From Hirudinaria manillensis (lineage: Eukaryota > Annelida > Clitellata > Hirudinida > Hirudinidae), in contig CM067531.1 of the NCBI GenBank assembly GCA_034509925.1, positions 9,344,819 through 9,408,818 of the forward strand: DNA of 64,000 nt, in the 5' to 3' direction. The translations under genes and the position numbers were made by a program. The notes under the pieces are model-generated. The model was not told the DNA's origin. It made no database searches and saw nothing but the letters and a program-made list of their open reading frames with translations. Of the stretch, positions 18,907 to 32,865 are shown piece after piece. The number at the start of each line of letters is the position of its first letter. The stretch's first letter is position 1.

Positions 18907-19087
18907 TTGGATAAGTGCCATACAAAAGACACTCATAGGAGAGAATCTTGGGTACCCAGCCCTACCCTAACCTTACCCAGACCTTGCCCTAACCCTACCT
19001 TAACCCTAGAATACTTCTTGACTGGAAATCCACGGCAAATCGATAAATCTATGCCTGTAAGTTGTCTTTTGCCTGTCACTTATCCAA
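18907..19087. mobile_element. Short inverted-repeat element (MITE-like), copy 1
   Basis: Terminal inverted repeats open with GTTGGATAAGTG and close with CACTTATCCAAC. Inside them come a second shared block, AAAAGAC at the left and GTCTTTTG at the right. The roughly 180-bp body contains C-rich telomere-like runs (CCCTAA, CCCTA, CCTTA variants) at 18959-19011. There is no coding capacity. A relative lies at 33572-33726. I could not find a convincing target-site duplication. Confidence 0.7.
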
Positions 19088-22000
19088 CGCTCGGTCCTGG
19101 AGACTAAAAATTGTAGGATAGTTCCAAAGATGACGATATCAGAGAAAGGCAGCATTTCTGCAACGATCTGAGGGGAATTTCCGAGACACGGCCGATCTAG
19201 AGTAATCTTAACCCTGTTATCGTTACCATCGTCATGGTCGGGTCATCATTTCCATCATCGTCATTGGCCGAACGCATCGTCAGCGCAGGGCGTAATGAAA
19301 TGAGTGCGTGCGTCGTCAAATGAAATTGTCCGTGATGGATGATTCAATCAATCGGATTTAAAAACTCAGATTCGGAAAGGAGTCCGCGTCTGTTCCAGAG
19401 TGGATACGTCTTCGGGGCCAAACATTCGACAGCATGCTTCCAATTCCTTTTAATTCAACTCCAATCTTCGAACGATCAGAGCCTTGCCGAAGAGAAACTG
19501 AAATTCTGCCCGAAAGGGGATTTTCCCCTTTGATAAGCATTCGTCTCGCGTTCGCAGTTTGTTTCAATTTCGGGGTTTTCCAACGATTCTTGACTTAATT
19601 CATTCAATCTTTTACACGATGAAGTATTTTCGTCTTGTTCGTTTTTTTTTCTTGTATTTTGAAAACACGAGTAAAAATGGAAGAAAATTTAGATTGATGT
19701 CTCAGTCCGAAGAAGAGACGTACGGTCATCGTTCAATTCAGTACTCCGAGAACTCTCGGAGTAATTTCATTGAAATGTCAACACCGTCGTCTGCTGGTTT
19801 CCCGCCAATTCCGAGTCGGCAACTGATCTGTCTCCTTGTGTCATCGCATGCATCTTTCTTTTCGCTTATAAAGAGTTGAGCTGGAATTTTCTCCGATAGA
19901 TGGAACTTTTTTCTAATAATTCAGTGGTCCAGTGGGATCGAATTCTGCTCTGTGGTTTATAAAATATTCTACCGTAGATGGACTCGTTGCCATGGAAATT
20001 GTGTTTATACAGACCTCCGGTGAACTTTAACTCTTCAGTTGTTTATCGCCCGAGGTTAGTGGCGCCATAGATGAAAGATTTTTTTCTTTAAAAATTAGTT
20101 TACAGCCATTTCTCAATCATCTGATCAATCACTTCGATCTGTACAGTCATAGATCAATGTAGACGATCAATCAGGCAATGGACAGGCCAATGTGTCCGAA
20201 TCGAGCTGACTTCAAATAAATCAAACTATCAACCGATCGGGTTGCATGAGATTTTGCGAAATGGAGTTCATGAAATATGATCATTCCATTTGCTCCCGGA
20301 TAGAGCTACGAACGGTCCAAACATCATCATCATCATCATCGTCGTCTTCATCGTCACTGTCATCGTCATCACCATCAGAGCTCTCGTCACCGTCAGCGTT
20401 TGCAGTAGAGGTTCCACGAAGAAATCCTGGGACAATTGTGGCCATCATCTCGTCTTCTATTATTAATGTCTTTATCTTCACGATCATAATGACATCGAAT
20501 CTAGTAGACAAACTCGTATCATTATCATCACAGTCGTCATCATCATCATTATCGCCATTGTCGTCGTCGTCATCATCATCACAATGTCACACCTTTTCCA
20601 AGAACTTGTTATCATGTGGACGTTGTTGTGTGTGTCCACTATGCGCGCGGTATATTCCTCGGATCCACTTATTTTATCGTTCATCAATGAGAGATGAGTG
20701 CTGACAATGATGAGGACGATGATGACGACGACGACGATGATGATGATGACGGTGATGATGATTATGATTGCCGGCGATCATTTAACAATAACGAGGAATG
20801 ACACGTCGAAACGACCCTAGCACCCTTGATCGACAACTTAATGAAAAGGAGAGACAGTGACGGAAGTAGGGAGAGGAGGAATGGACGCAAGGTAAGAAAA
20901 ATGGAAACCGCATTCCTAAACTCACTGAGGACGAAGTTTTGCGGGCAATATTGTGCAATTTTACTAAGAAAATGATTAAAAACAAACAGAAAAGACGTAC
21001 TAAAATAAAGGAAATATTAAACAATAAAAATATTACCAAATAATATGATTATTTGTATTTTTAAAAGAGTTTCAAGTTATAACTAATGAGTTAGAAAACC
21101 TTTTTATCTGTCTTTACATATCTTACAAGCCCGATCATTTGACCCGGATCCCGCCCTACTTGTCACGTGACGATCGCAAGAGAAGGTCACGGAAAAACCG
21201 CAAACGTTTCCCAACAAACGAAACTCTCTTTCCATCTCCCTCCCTTTTTCTTTCCCTCTGTCTGTCTGTCTCTCTCTGCCGAGCACCTGCTAACTTCTTC
21301 AAAATGGCTCCGAGGGATCAGATGGGAGCGTAATTCATGTTTTAGACTGGCGCATAATTCGCAGCTGAATCACGCCCGGTGAAAAGGTTGGATGCCAATT
21401 TCTGGGCGCTTCTGCCGATCCTATCTTTCTCTTTCTACTCATAGAAAACACTGCGCCACGCCCGACGCGAAGCAGGGGGTGGTGGTGGTGCAGCCCTTTG
21501 TCGTCCGAAGTGTTCATCTCATTTGTCATGCGTTCACGGCCTCGTAGCCCGAGCCATTGTTCGGGGACTCCTGCGAGCTAGTTATGGACGCCATTAATGA
21601 GGGTTATTGATGGAGCATAACTTTAAAAAGAGCTCGTAATTTCAATTTTAACCGCTCTCTGACAGCAGTGAATAAACGCATGCCTCGAGAAAGTTGGAAG
21701 GAGAGAGGAATGAATGAATGAAGGAATGAAGGAAGGAAGGAGGGAGGAAAGGATGGATGGAGGGAAGGAGTGAAAGAGGAAAGGATGGAATGGTGTGGTT
21801 AAAGAAGGAGATGATTTCCGAGTTATTCTCGTGGGTGCAATTCTGGTGAAATATCCGCTCAGCTCTATGAGTTCTCGGTTGTCGTCGCCGTCGTCTGCGA
21901 TGATGAGACCACTGCTCAACGTGATTGTCGTTGTTGTCGTTCTGGTTACATCGCTTTTCATTTTATGACGATAATCCTATCGAAGTTTTTGCCGAAGTTG

Positions 22001-24929
22001 TTGTTGTTGTAGCTAGATTAGAGCTCGTAAATTCTGAGTAGCATCTCCGAACAACAATTGAAACTAATTAAGTTAAGTCTTCATCCACAAGCTATCCGTG
22101 CAAAAACCTCAGGCGACTTTATTAGCGAAACGTTCGTCTGACAGCCTAAGGAAACCGCAACCTGCAAAAGAAAATAAAACAGGAGCGCATTAAAACAACA
22201 ACAAAAACAACAACAGCAGGTAAAAACGCTTCTGAATAGAAGACGGTAAATACTTAAAGTGGACGTGGAATCTTGGCATAATTTTTCATTTCTCTTCCAG
22301 GCGAATTACCTCATAATGATGTTCCTGTAAGCGCGACCTCAGAGAAAAGAGATTCCGGAAGATGTTCACATCTGCCCAGAGATTCAAGTGAAATGCGAGT
22401 TGGAATGCCTGGAAACGACTCTAGTCGGGAAGCCTCACCTCATAATCAACAGAGCCATCCTTCCTTCCTATCTCTCCCTCTCTCCGTACCTTCTTCCCTC
22501 TCCCTCGTTCGTAGTCGTCCAACTAACACCACTTAATGCGTCTCAACCTTCGATTAACTCGACCCGTGATTGTTTCCTTGTCGGAAGTTCACTCCCACGT
22601 GCTGAGGACCTACGCACGGCCTGGATTCCATCTTCACTTCGGCTAGCCATCGAAAAGAATCTCCTGAAACTGGCCAGCTAGCCGTCGCGAAGAATCTCTT
22701 GTGGCTGGCTAGCTAGCCATCGAAAGGAATCTCTTGTGGCACGAATTGCATAGAACGTCATGAAGACTTAGAATTTTCTTGTGAAGCCGTGCGTAAACAA
22801 ACTAAGACTTAATGAGAGGTCTCGCTTGAGAAAACGTTGCTTGTTATCCACTCCTTCTTTCAATCATCGGGGACGGAATTCCTCTCCTTCGAAGGATGAT
22901 GAGGAGGAGGAGGAGAGAAGGAGGGTATAATTAAGACAAACATTCCACCCTAATCATGGCCGAATACCCAGCCAAAGATGGCCCTATTTGCCAATAATGC
23001 GGCATTCAATGGACGCCAGTAAAGATATCAATGTCATATCGATATCAATGCATAAAGAAGTCAGCCTGCAAACGTCTGTTTGACCTCGTCCTTTTGTCAG
23101 GGAACACTTTCGTTTATTGGCGCCATTCCTTTCCAGACGCGAATGGTCGGATTTGATGCATTTTCTTAGCGCACCGTTGACCTGGAATTGGCCGTTGCTA
23201 GGCAACGTTTGTGCCTTAAGAGTACATTTCAGGAACGACATTTTCTTTTACGACTTGCTAAAAGTACTTGAGCGTATTTGAGATCTTTGTACCGTAAAAA
23301 CGCATTTGGCCGCCGCCATAGTGGCGGGAATTGTTTTTAAAACATTTGTTTTATTTTTCAAATCATTTATAAATCCAAAATGAGACTAATTAGATGCGTG
23401 CTTATTAGTCCAAAAGAGTCGTTGAACCGCCTCTCAAATCCAAGCATTTTAAACTTCATGACTTTTTTTTATCAGTTTAAATCTATTTAGAAACTATTTA
23501 AGCATTAATTTGTGAATATTCACTACTTAATTGTCAACAACCTCTAACAAGTCATCAATAAGTTGTTTAAATTTTTGACGGACTTTTATTTAGCAATCGT
23601 CTGTTTTTTAATTTTTCAGTACTCCGCTCATGCATCCACAAGTCTTAATGGTAATAACCTTCTGATCCCAGGTCATTAGGTGCTTTGCTGGGCAGTACCC
23701 AACGAACTCATCAGGTATTGAATTATAAGGAATGAAACGAGGTGGCATCTTAAATAATTAAGTTTCGAATTTCGTTCCAAATCAATTCCTTTGAAGCCAT
23801 TTTGGATTTCGACTTCATTCCGAGAATTGTAAAATCATCATTTGCAAATACTTCGACGGGTTCCATTCTACGTGAAACATTATTGATTGATTGATTGATT
23901 TAATCATTTATTTATTAATTGATTTATATATTTATTTGCAATTTTTATTTGTAACGATAGCTTCGTGTTAACTCAATTCGAGTGCAGGACATCGCTTAAA
24001 CGTGAACAACTTTTCAAGGAAGTTTTTAATAAAAGCTATTTTTAATTAAAGCCATTTAAACATGAATTTTTAAGGAGTGAATCCCAGAAATGCGAATAAA
24101 ACTCCGGCAAAAACAAATTCTTGGAAGAAAAAAAATGATTTGATGTTGCTGGTATTGAATCGGACTGATTTTATCATTTATAAAACAGACTACCAAAGCA
24201 AAGAATTAAAGGAATACTTCAAAGAACGGGAGAATTGAATTAAAAATAAATATAAATTATTTCCGATGGCATTTTCGGATGAAAATTATTCTCAAGGAAA
24301 TGGAAAAAACCGGAAAAAGAACCTTTTAATAACTCCTTGATGGGGTCAGAGACCACCACCACCAGCAATGATGCTTGAGCCCCGCGAATGACGGACTAAT
24401 TAACATAATGAACTTATTAATATTCATAACTGGATGTATATTTACGTTTGAACACCAATAGAGTGTCAGGATTTTATTTTACGTGCCAAGAAAAATTTAT
24501 TTCTTGATGATTTTTCTTTGTAAAACTAGGAATTTAATCCTGGGTTTTGCAGTAATTAATACCTCTAATGCCTGCCCAACATTTATCCCCGCTTTAAACG
24601 GATGTTATAATTTTCAAATTATCTTTTGACAAATCTGTGAACTAAAATAATGAATATGTTAAAATATAATTTTACGAGTTAATTTGTCTATTTGTTTTTG
24701 GATTCGGAAGCATTAGCATCATGCCACAATCAGTTAGAAGCCTTCATTTGTATTGCTTCGTAACTTCTATTATCTCTTTAATCACACATTTTTTTTTCTG
24801 AGGTAAGTATAAATGCCGTGTAATAATTTATTTTTCTTTATACCAAATTCAAATCTAAATGAAATGAAGACGTGAAATGAATCGTGAAGTACACAAATAT
24901 CTTTTACAGAAACTAAAAGAGAGATCAGC
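19088..24929. other. Gene-poor stretch with microsatellites upstream of the protocadherin
   Basis: No gene is supported. Contents: ATC/GTC microsatellites (20322-20375, 20521-20583, 20708-20765), a pyrimidine-rich tract (21226-21275), GGAA/GAATG purine repeats (21690-21790), and AT-rich unique sequence. The 21,130-21,600 part is comparatively CG-rich. An intron acceptor-like TTTTACAG lies 18 nt before the protocadherin start codon, so a 5' UTR exon probably sits in this interval. Confidence 0.6.
22639..22742. repeat. 35-bp tandem repeat, about three copies
   Basis: Direct repeats begin GCTAGCC(A/G)TCG and contain GAATCTC(C/T)TG. Copies start at about 22641, 22676 and 22711. Copies differ by point changes only, so the period is a constant 35 bp. 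The GCTAGC hexamer (an NheI palindrome) marks each junction. Confidence 0.8.
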
Positions 24930-27806
24930 ATGAGGAAAGGACTGACGTGTCTCCTGGTTGGTTTGCAATCAGCAGTCGTTCAACTTCTGCTCGAGTACAG
25001 CATCTTCGAGGAAGAGCCACCAAATACGTTCGTTGCAAACTTATCGGCCGACTTCGAAATCCAGGTTATCCAACGTGACCTAAGTTTCATCGATGCCAAT
25101 CACCAAACCTTCACGAGAAACAGAACCTTCTTTCGTATATCATCGACTCATCTCGAAAAAAATCGAAACGTAAACTTGATGACAGAGAATTTATTCGACA
25201 TCAATCCATTCGACTCCGTCCTCAGAACGAGATCCGTCATAGACAGGGAGCGGTATTGTTCTGGCGAGGAATCGTGCCTCTTTAGAATCGAGCTTTCACT
25301 TTCTACGCCATTGTTTCCGCACCTGCACCGGCCAGTCGATGCGACCGTAGAGATAATGGACATCAACGACAACCATCCGTTCTTCGAGCACCAATCCATC
25401 CACCTGAGAATCTACGAATCTCAACAGGTGGGAGCCACGTTGTCGCTGCCGATGGCTTCCGATTTCGACAGTCCTTCCTTTTCCGTTTACAAATACCTGC
25501 TAATACGGAATTTTAGCGGGACGCTCGACATTCAGAGGCAAGCCAGGATGACTGAAATCGACGAATCGCTATTTAATACCGGACCAAGAGCAGTTTCTAG
25601 CACTTCTCTGCTGAAAGAAGAAACGCTGTCTTTGGTCCTGAGAAAGCCACTCGATAGAGAGAGCAGGCAACATTACCATACCGTCCTTTGTGCCGTCGAC
25701 GGGGGTCTGCCCGGTCTGTCTTCGTGTCTGGAAATCTCGATAGAAGTTCTCGACGTAAACGACAACAATCCATCGTTCTGGAACTCCACCTACCACTTCT
25801 CGGCCCGAGAAGATATCATGGTAAAAATATTCATAGCAGAATAAGTCAATCCTTGTTGGTAGATTCTTATACCCTATAAGCATTTCTTTCAGCCAGGGGG
25901 TATCGTAGGGCAGGTACAAGCTTACGACAAAGACGAAGGAATCAACTCGTTGGTCACCTACCTACTTCTCGATTCTAACACCGAACATGCTTTGGCATCG
26001 ATTGATCGGGACTCGGGCGTCATAAAGATCGTGACGAATCTGGACTTCGAAGCGTCTCGCGTTCATACGTTCCTCGTCCAAGCTGTCGACGCAAGTCCAA
26101 GTCCACTGACGGGATTTGCCAAAGTAATAATTCACGTACTCGACGTCAACGACAACAAGCCAATTATCGAGATGCACTCCATTTGGTCTTCACGAGACAC
26201 TCTGATCCTATACGAAAACTCCCCTGTTGACACATTCCTGGCGTACATCACGGTGGCCGATCCAGACTTGGAAGAAAACGGGCGAGTTTCTTGCAGCATC
26301 GACGACGAAAGCGCCTTCGTCTTGAAACAAATGAACAGTGGCAGGTATCAACTCGTTACTGGAATTTCAGTCGATGCCGAAAACGAAAGCTTTAGAACCG
26401 TCTCGCTCGTCTGCCACGATCACGGCCAGCCGAGACTTCAAACCCATTTTGACGTTCGAGTTCCTATTCTCGACGTCAATGACTGCGTACCGGAAATTCA
26501 TCCGACCGACAGGAACTTATCGATGACGCTCGTCGAGCACAATGACTTGGGCGTCCATCTCGTCACCATCAGAGCTTACGACTGTGACGTAACCGATGCG
26601 AACTCAGGCATAAAATTCTCTATCAATGACTTGACATTTCCTTCCAGTAATGCAACTGCTAAGCTTCAAATCAGTCCGACCGGCATCATTTCGACAAACA
26701 GCGTATTCATTTACGATCCTAAGAAGAGCGACTACCTATTTAAAATCATCGTCTACGATTCCGGCATGCCACAGCTGAGCACTTCCACTTTCTTCAATCT
26801 CTCGATAACTAAATCCACAAGGAGCGTTTCGGAATGCCGTTCGCAATCGTTTCGCGTTTCAGAGAACATTCCGCCTCCTTTTGTAGTCGGAACCATCTTT
26901 CCATCGAAAGAAGATTGCAGAGGCTGTGCTTATCACTTACAATTAAATCGAGAAAACGGTGATGGAAAACCCGTGAAAAATGTCTTCCTTATCGATACCA
27001 CTGCGGGCACATTAACTTGCCTGCAGGAACTCGATAGAGAAACTGAGACAGAGCATCTCATCGAGGTTATCGTGACCTCGAAACTCATTAGCCTGAAAGT
27101 AAGGGTCAGGGTCATAGTCGAAGACATCAATGACAATTATCCTCTATTCATCAACTTCCCATCTTCGCCAGTCGTTATCTTCCAGTCAGATCAAAGGAAG
27201 GAGGGCATTGACCGGCACCCCCTCACGTGCTTCCAAGCGGTAGACTTGGACTCAGGAGCAAACTCCGAGATGTCCTTCGAGGTAACCGTTTCGGGCCCCG
27301 ACTCGATGCACGGGATGTACTTTCATTTCGACCAAGTCAATTCTAGCAGCTGCTGCATGTCGCTGGTGGGGAGCTGGCCGCACGCAACGAAACTGCTCGC
27401 GGTGGTCGTCACGGTTCGAGACGGCGGTTCACCCCCGCTCGTCAACTCAGCCTCCCTGAAACTAATCCTCTTCGCACGACTCCAGACCCCTAGCAGTCAA
27501 ATCGGTCTGAAGAGCGAAAAGTTCGGTTCCTTCCAAAACGTCCTACCTTGGTCACTGACAGTCGTCCTTTTCGTTCTGATCCTCTCCATGATAATATCCA
27601 TCACGTGCAGGAGCAGAAGAGTATCCGACAACCAGCGAAACGAGGACCTTTGTCGTAGAAGGCAAATGGACGCCTCGAACGAACAAGATGCGTCGAAACA
27701 TCCGGTCGTCGTACGCACGACTTCCCCCGACGTCATACCAGGACGAGAGGTAGAAACTACGCCCCAGAGGGGATCAGCCAATTTCATTGCGAACAGTAAT
27801 AAATAA
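24930..27806 (+). CDS. Protocadherin-like single-pass cell adhesion receptor, complete
   Basis: Calcium-dependent homophilic adhesion receptor of the plasma membrane. Two coding exons, 24930-25820 and 25893-27806, are joined in phase 0 across a 72-bp intron, giving 934 residues. There is a short hydrophobic N-terminal leader (MRKGLTCLLVGLQSAVV). Cadherin repeat linkers are seen in order: MDINDNHPFF, LDVNDNNPSF, LDVNDNKPII, LDVNDCVPEI (one Asn replaced by Cys), a degenerate fifth, and VEDINDNYPLF, so six or seven EC repeats. DRE(S/T) and DxD calcium-ligand motifs occur throughout. A transmembrane helix (SLTVVLFVLILSMIISITC) starts near residue 837 and is followed by about 80 cytoplasmic residues. 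I see no delta-protocadherin CM motif, so the subclass stays open. The N-terminal repeat is the least well formed. Confidence 0.93.
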
Positions 27807-28667
27807 TTCTAGCGAAATCATCTATAGGAGCACTGCTTTTCCAAACAAGCGTGCCGCTGATCCAACACGACAAAAGAAGTGAGTAGCTCCACGCCCCAAG
27901 ATTATTTCACAATGTCACATGTAAAATGGACATTGCTTCATCCCACGTCGGACGCCACCCCTTTGACTTCAACCCTCCCATAAATACGCTTAGAGTGTCA
28001 AGAGCGAACGATGCAAAATCTCCATTCTCGAGAATCTCGATCGATACGGCAAGAAAATTGCATCTCGGAATCTAACTTAGGAACGCGTTCTCTGCAGATT
28101 CAATTGCACCATCGCTCCATCAGTTAGCCGAGTTGTACCCAGTGCGTCCTGCCAGTTAGACCGGCGTTTCCAAGACAACGTCTGGCAATTAATTTGAGGC
28201 TCTTACATATTCCTATCACAAGTCATTTCTGCAATTATCGTTCAACAGTCAGACTTCACATCACAGACCATCGAACAGCAGCCTCTTAGAAGATGATTCT
28301 TAAATGTTTAATAATCGAAACTTAATTAATCGTTAATGAATAATTAATCAAATATGCTCAACTGTGAACGTCATCAAATGATGAACACTCCTGAAATTCT
28401 CCAAATTGAACAACTGTCACTTCAAGCCTGATCGAATATCTAGGCAAATTCATACACATACGAATGCTAATCGTATCAATAAAAGTGGAAATTATTCGTA
28501 AAAACAAACTTTCGAAAACGAAAGCCACTCGGGGAATGTCAACAGAGCATGGGGATGCTGGGGGTGACGGGGCTAGACCGCGATTGAAACCGCGCGCACT
28601 TAATGAAGAATCCAAAAATCCGCACGGTAAGGGAGTGAAAGGTGGGAGAAACCCTCTCGACAGACCA
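27807..28667. other. Spacer between convergent protocadherin and Turtle-like genes
   Basis: 860 bp hold the 3' ends of two genes that face each other. No extra gene is supported. A plus-strand frame at 28464-28787 overlaps the last Turtle-like exon in antisense and has no domain. Confidence 0.6.
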
Positions 28668-31600
28668 TCAGATGGGAGTTTCGAGAATGACTTTCCTGCT
28701 GTGATTCGAGCAGTTCACGTAGCACTGTTCGGACAACGAGTCGACATCGGTTTGGGGACGAGAGAGTTGCACGAGCGAGGAGTGTAGCGGCTGCTGCTGG
28801 TGCGGCTGGTGCTGCTGCTGTTTGTCGTCCACCTGTTCACTGGGCACAGGAGACAAGGAGGTCTCGCTCTTCTGCTTGGCTGAGAGAATCCTTAGGTGAA
28901 TTAAACTTTAAAATGCTCAAGCCGCTGCGTTCAGTGACGATCGATAACGTAATTGGACGGCGAATAATTCAGGAAGCGAGCTTAGGCAAGGTTTAGCTTC
29001 TCTGCAGAGTAAGATAAATTGCGCAGGCGGGCTAAAAGAGGCCTAAGAAGATTCCACAGGTTCGAAGACGTGACCATTTCCCCTAAAACTTTCTGCGTGT
29101 CCAGCGCAGGGGCCAAATGGTTCAGAGGGTCCGATTTATATCAATAAAGGGCTTCAGAGAATATCGACATTTCCTAAGAATAGTCCTTTTGGTGCTTTAT
29201 GAATATATTATTCATCCTGGAATTGTTTAAGAATATTATCGTTCACTCTCTTAATGGACTTAGCGCTGGACGAATGGCTGTCACGAAGGATTAGCACCGA
29301 CACGAGCAAAGAATCGTGCGGTTCCAGAAGGCAGAAAAATGGCTGCTCAATTTTAAGGCAATTAGCCAAAACTGGGCGAAACGACCGACGGCTTCTTTTT
29401 TTTTTGTTCCAGTGAAAGCGAGAATTTCTAGTCTGAAATTTTCTGACTTCATAAAATTTCATTGGAACGTTTGGCCGAAGCTGTGTTTATTGCGGTACTT
29501 TGCACGCGGCGGATCTGGAAGAAGGCCAGAGAGCCAGACTGGAGACAAATGATCGAACGAGGCCACGACAGCCTGCATTGTAAAGTAGCAATAAACATGG
29601 TTATGGAAAGGCACAAAAAGTTCATAAAAGCCACAACCATTTCGAACATCCTAGGGGGCAATGAAATCGCCAACAGTTAGGACGGGGCTATTGCTACTGC
29701 TACCGCTACTACAACAGCTACAGCTACCACTGCAGCTACTGCAGCTGCAAGTCCCTGAATTATTCATGCTCGTCGCAGGAATATTCCTTTCGTCAATTTA
29801 ACATCTGCCCTGACGTGAGCAATTGTTTTGTCTCATGCATGACCAGGTGGCAGACAAATGCGAGTGTCTCATTTGTGATGTTTTTCCCGAATTTATGGCC
29901 AAATTGGAACAAAATAATGGCCGTGGGCGTCCCAGTGAGGAAAGCGTTCAGAATGGAGAGTGTCGCTTTAGAAGTCCGATGGATTTTAAAATTAAATTTG
30001 AACTCACAAGCCCGTAATTATGGCAGTGTCCTCAGGTTTTCGCTAATTTTGACCGATTGCGAATTTAAATCAATTTATTTGAATTTAAAAAAAAAGAAAA
30101 GAAAAATATCCTTACTTCTGAGAAGGCTCGAGTTGGCTTGGACCAAAATACTTTACACTGTCTGCAGTAAATTGAATATCAGTTGAAGAATTGGACAGGA
30201 AATTGAATAACTTAAGAGAATCGAATCTAGAAAGGAGAAGCTAAGAGCATTTGCAGACCGTATCTTATTGAAGACTGCTGCCTCTTTGGACCGCAGGACC
30301 TTATGAGGGTCAGGGTCGAGCCGATGAGGAGGAGAACGAGGATGACGACTCCGAAGAGCGTCGCGACCATTTTGGTCGACATGTTGTTCTCTGACAGCAT
30401 TGGATCTGCCATCAAGGAATCAATCGATCATTCAATCAATCGATCATTCAATCAGGCTATCATAGCGACGTCTAGGTCGCCAAAGAAGTTAGGACGTTTA
30501 CTCCCGATACTCACTTCCGGTGTCCAGAGTCACTATGGGACTCGGCTCGCTTTGGACGTGACTCTTGGAGAAACTGATTACTCTGAACTGATAGGAGGCT
30601 CCGAAAGATGGGGTCAGCCAGGTGTAATAGGTCCTCTTCACGTGATCGCTCAAGGTCACCCACTGACCTTTGGTCTTGTATTGTATGAGGTAATGTTCCA
30701 CGGGCGTTACAGGGGGCAACCATGATATGTACAGCCCCTCTTTAGTCTTCAGAACTGATATGTTTTGAGGTGGCAATGGTCTTAAATAACCTAAAAGATT
30801 AAAAAAGAATCTGAAAGTATTGGGAAATTCAGAAGCAGTTTATTCGGGGAATTCCATTCTCCACGACCCACCGTCTTCGACGTTCGGCTTTTCCACGATA
30901 CTGGACGATAGTCCCTGTCCTGAACCTATTTCCCTGTCTTCGTCCTCGTCTTCGTCGTCACTGCCACCACCCTGTTTGTTCGAGTAAGAGCCGTCGTCTG
31001 TGATTTTGTGCTCGATGCTCTCGCCTGAAATGGATGTTATTATTTAAATTAGTGAATTAAATAAATTTTATTTCGAGAAATTTTATTTGCAGGACGAGCT
31101 GAAATCACGACGACGCTAAGGGTACGTACCTTGGACGTCATCGTGGTTGCCTGAAATAGATTTTTAAATTCCATTAAAAAATGAACTTCAATTGGAACGT
31201 TGGATATTGCAATGCAACATAATGCATAATAAAACCTGTGAATTGGGGCACCTAAGAACAGGGTAAACCCGTCTTAAGGGCCGCTGTTTCTAGGAACCGA
31301 TTTTACCTTCGTTTAACGTATACACCTGATGAAAGGGACAATCTGCCCATAGGGACACTATTTTTATGCAAAATCTACCAGGCAAGTTTTGCTGAATTAT
31401 AATTCAATGGAATGTAATTAAACATAATATTAATGTTATCCATTAATTCCTCATCCCCCTCAGTGGCCTTGAAGTCCACCGGACATATGCCACTCTAACG
31501 AACCGAATTATTATTATTATTAATGGCAAACCAACCAAAGTCATTCAATAACCTCAACAGATTCGCAAGATCAATTACACATTAAAATAATAAATAAATA

Positions 31601-32811
31601 AATAAATAAATAAATAAAAGCCATGATTTCTTCAAGATTACTTTTCGTGACGGCGGTGATGGGGTTGCTGAAGAGTCCCTCTCCCAGTCTGTTCCTCGAG
31701 AGGATGTAGAACTCGAACCTGGTGTTCGGTTGAAGGTCATGCAAGGTCATGCACAGGGCATCATCGGGTACGATTCTCATCGTGGTCCAGTCCTTGTCCT
31801 TTCCGTCGATGGCCTTGTACCTTGGGTACATGACGTCATCGTCATGTAAATTGACTTCCAAAACATTTCACTTTCATCATCGTCGTCATCGTCACCGTCA
31901 TCATGACCATGACCGTGACTATGACCACGACCATCATCATCATCATCATCATCATCTCAGATGGTGACAGTGGAAAGCAATATAAATAATCAACCTGTCC
32001 AGCTTAAAACCTACGTACCAAACAAAACACTGAAACGGAAGACATCATTGCCTCGCACTTTAATGAGGTTGGCTGTCAACGGTTTTTGTCAACGATTTAT
32101 TACTTAACGAATAATAATAATTAATCTAATCTAAAAAAAAAATCGACAAGCAATTAATTTCAATCAATGCCGGTGTTCATTTTAAAAGACTTCGTTTGAC
32201 GTCCTCAACGACAGTGCTTCAAAAAACAAAAAAAATAAAAAAATAAAAATAATGATAAAATAATGATTTAAAAAAAAACAAACATACACAAACACAAATA
32301 TTAATTCAGCGAATTAATTGAGAACAGAGAGCATCCAAGAGTTACTTTGTACGGATGACAACAGATAATAATAATAATAATGAGAGCAACGTCCAAGCAA
32401 AGAGCAGCCAAGATTAACTCAAAGCGACTGTTAAGTGACTGATGTCCACATTCGTACGTTATAATTCAGACCCGTTGTTATGGAAACGTGGGTGATTAAC
32501 ACACACAAAGAATGGACAGAAAATGCATTCCAATAAACACCAATAAACACCGACCATAGGACGTAGTGTTGCGGGTGTCCGTTGTCGTAGGCGGGCAACC
32601 AGCAGACCTTGGCAGAGTCGAAGGTCGTCCGGACAGTCAAGTTGTACGGGGGACTATGGGGTGAGGCTGTCGTCGGACATTAAGGTCAAGGTTAGAGGAC
32701 AGAGGTTAGGGAAACATCTCTATGAATCTACGGCTGCTGTCATTATCGTACAATTGTCACTATTATTATAACTATTAATATTGGTATTATTATTTATGTT
32801 ATTACTATTAC

Positions 32812-32865
<54 letters not shown>

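Noticed and set aside
20246..20704. 152-codon plus-strand frame, Ser-rich
   Set aside because: It consists mostly of two ATC/GTC microsatellites. The parts between show no domain and the opposite strand is equally open.
28464..28787. 107-codon plus-strand frame
   Set aside because: Antisense to the last Turtle-like exon, whose own frame is supported by phase and acceptor.
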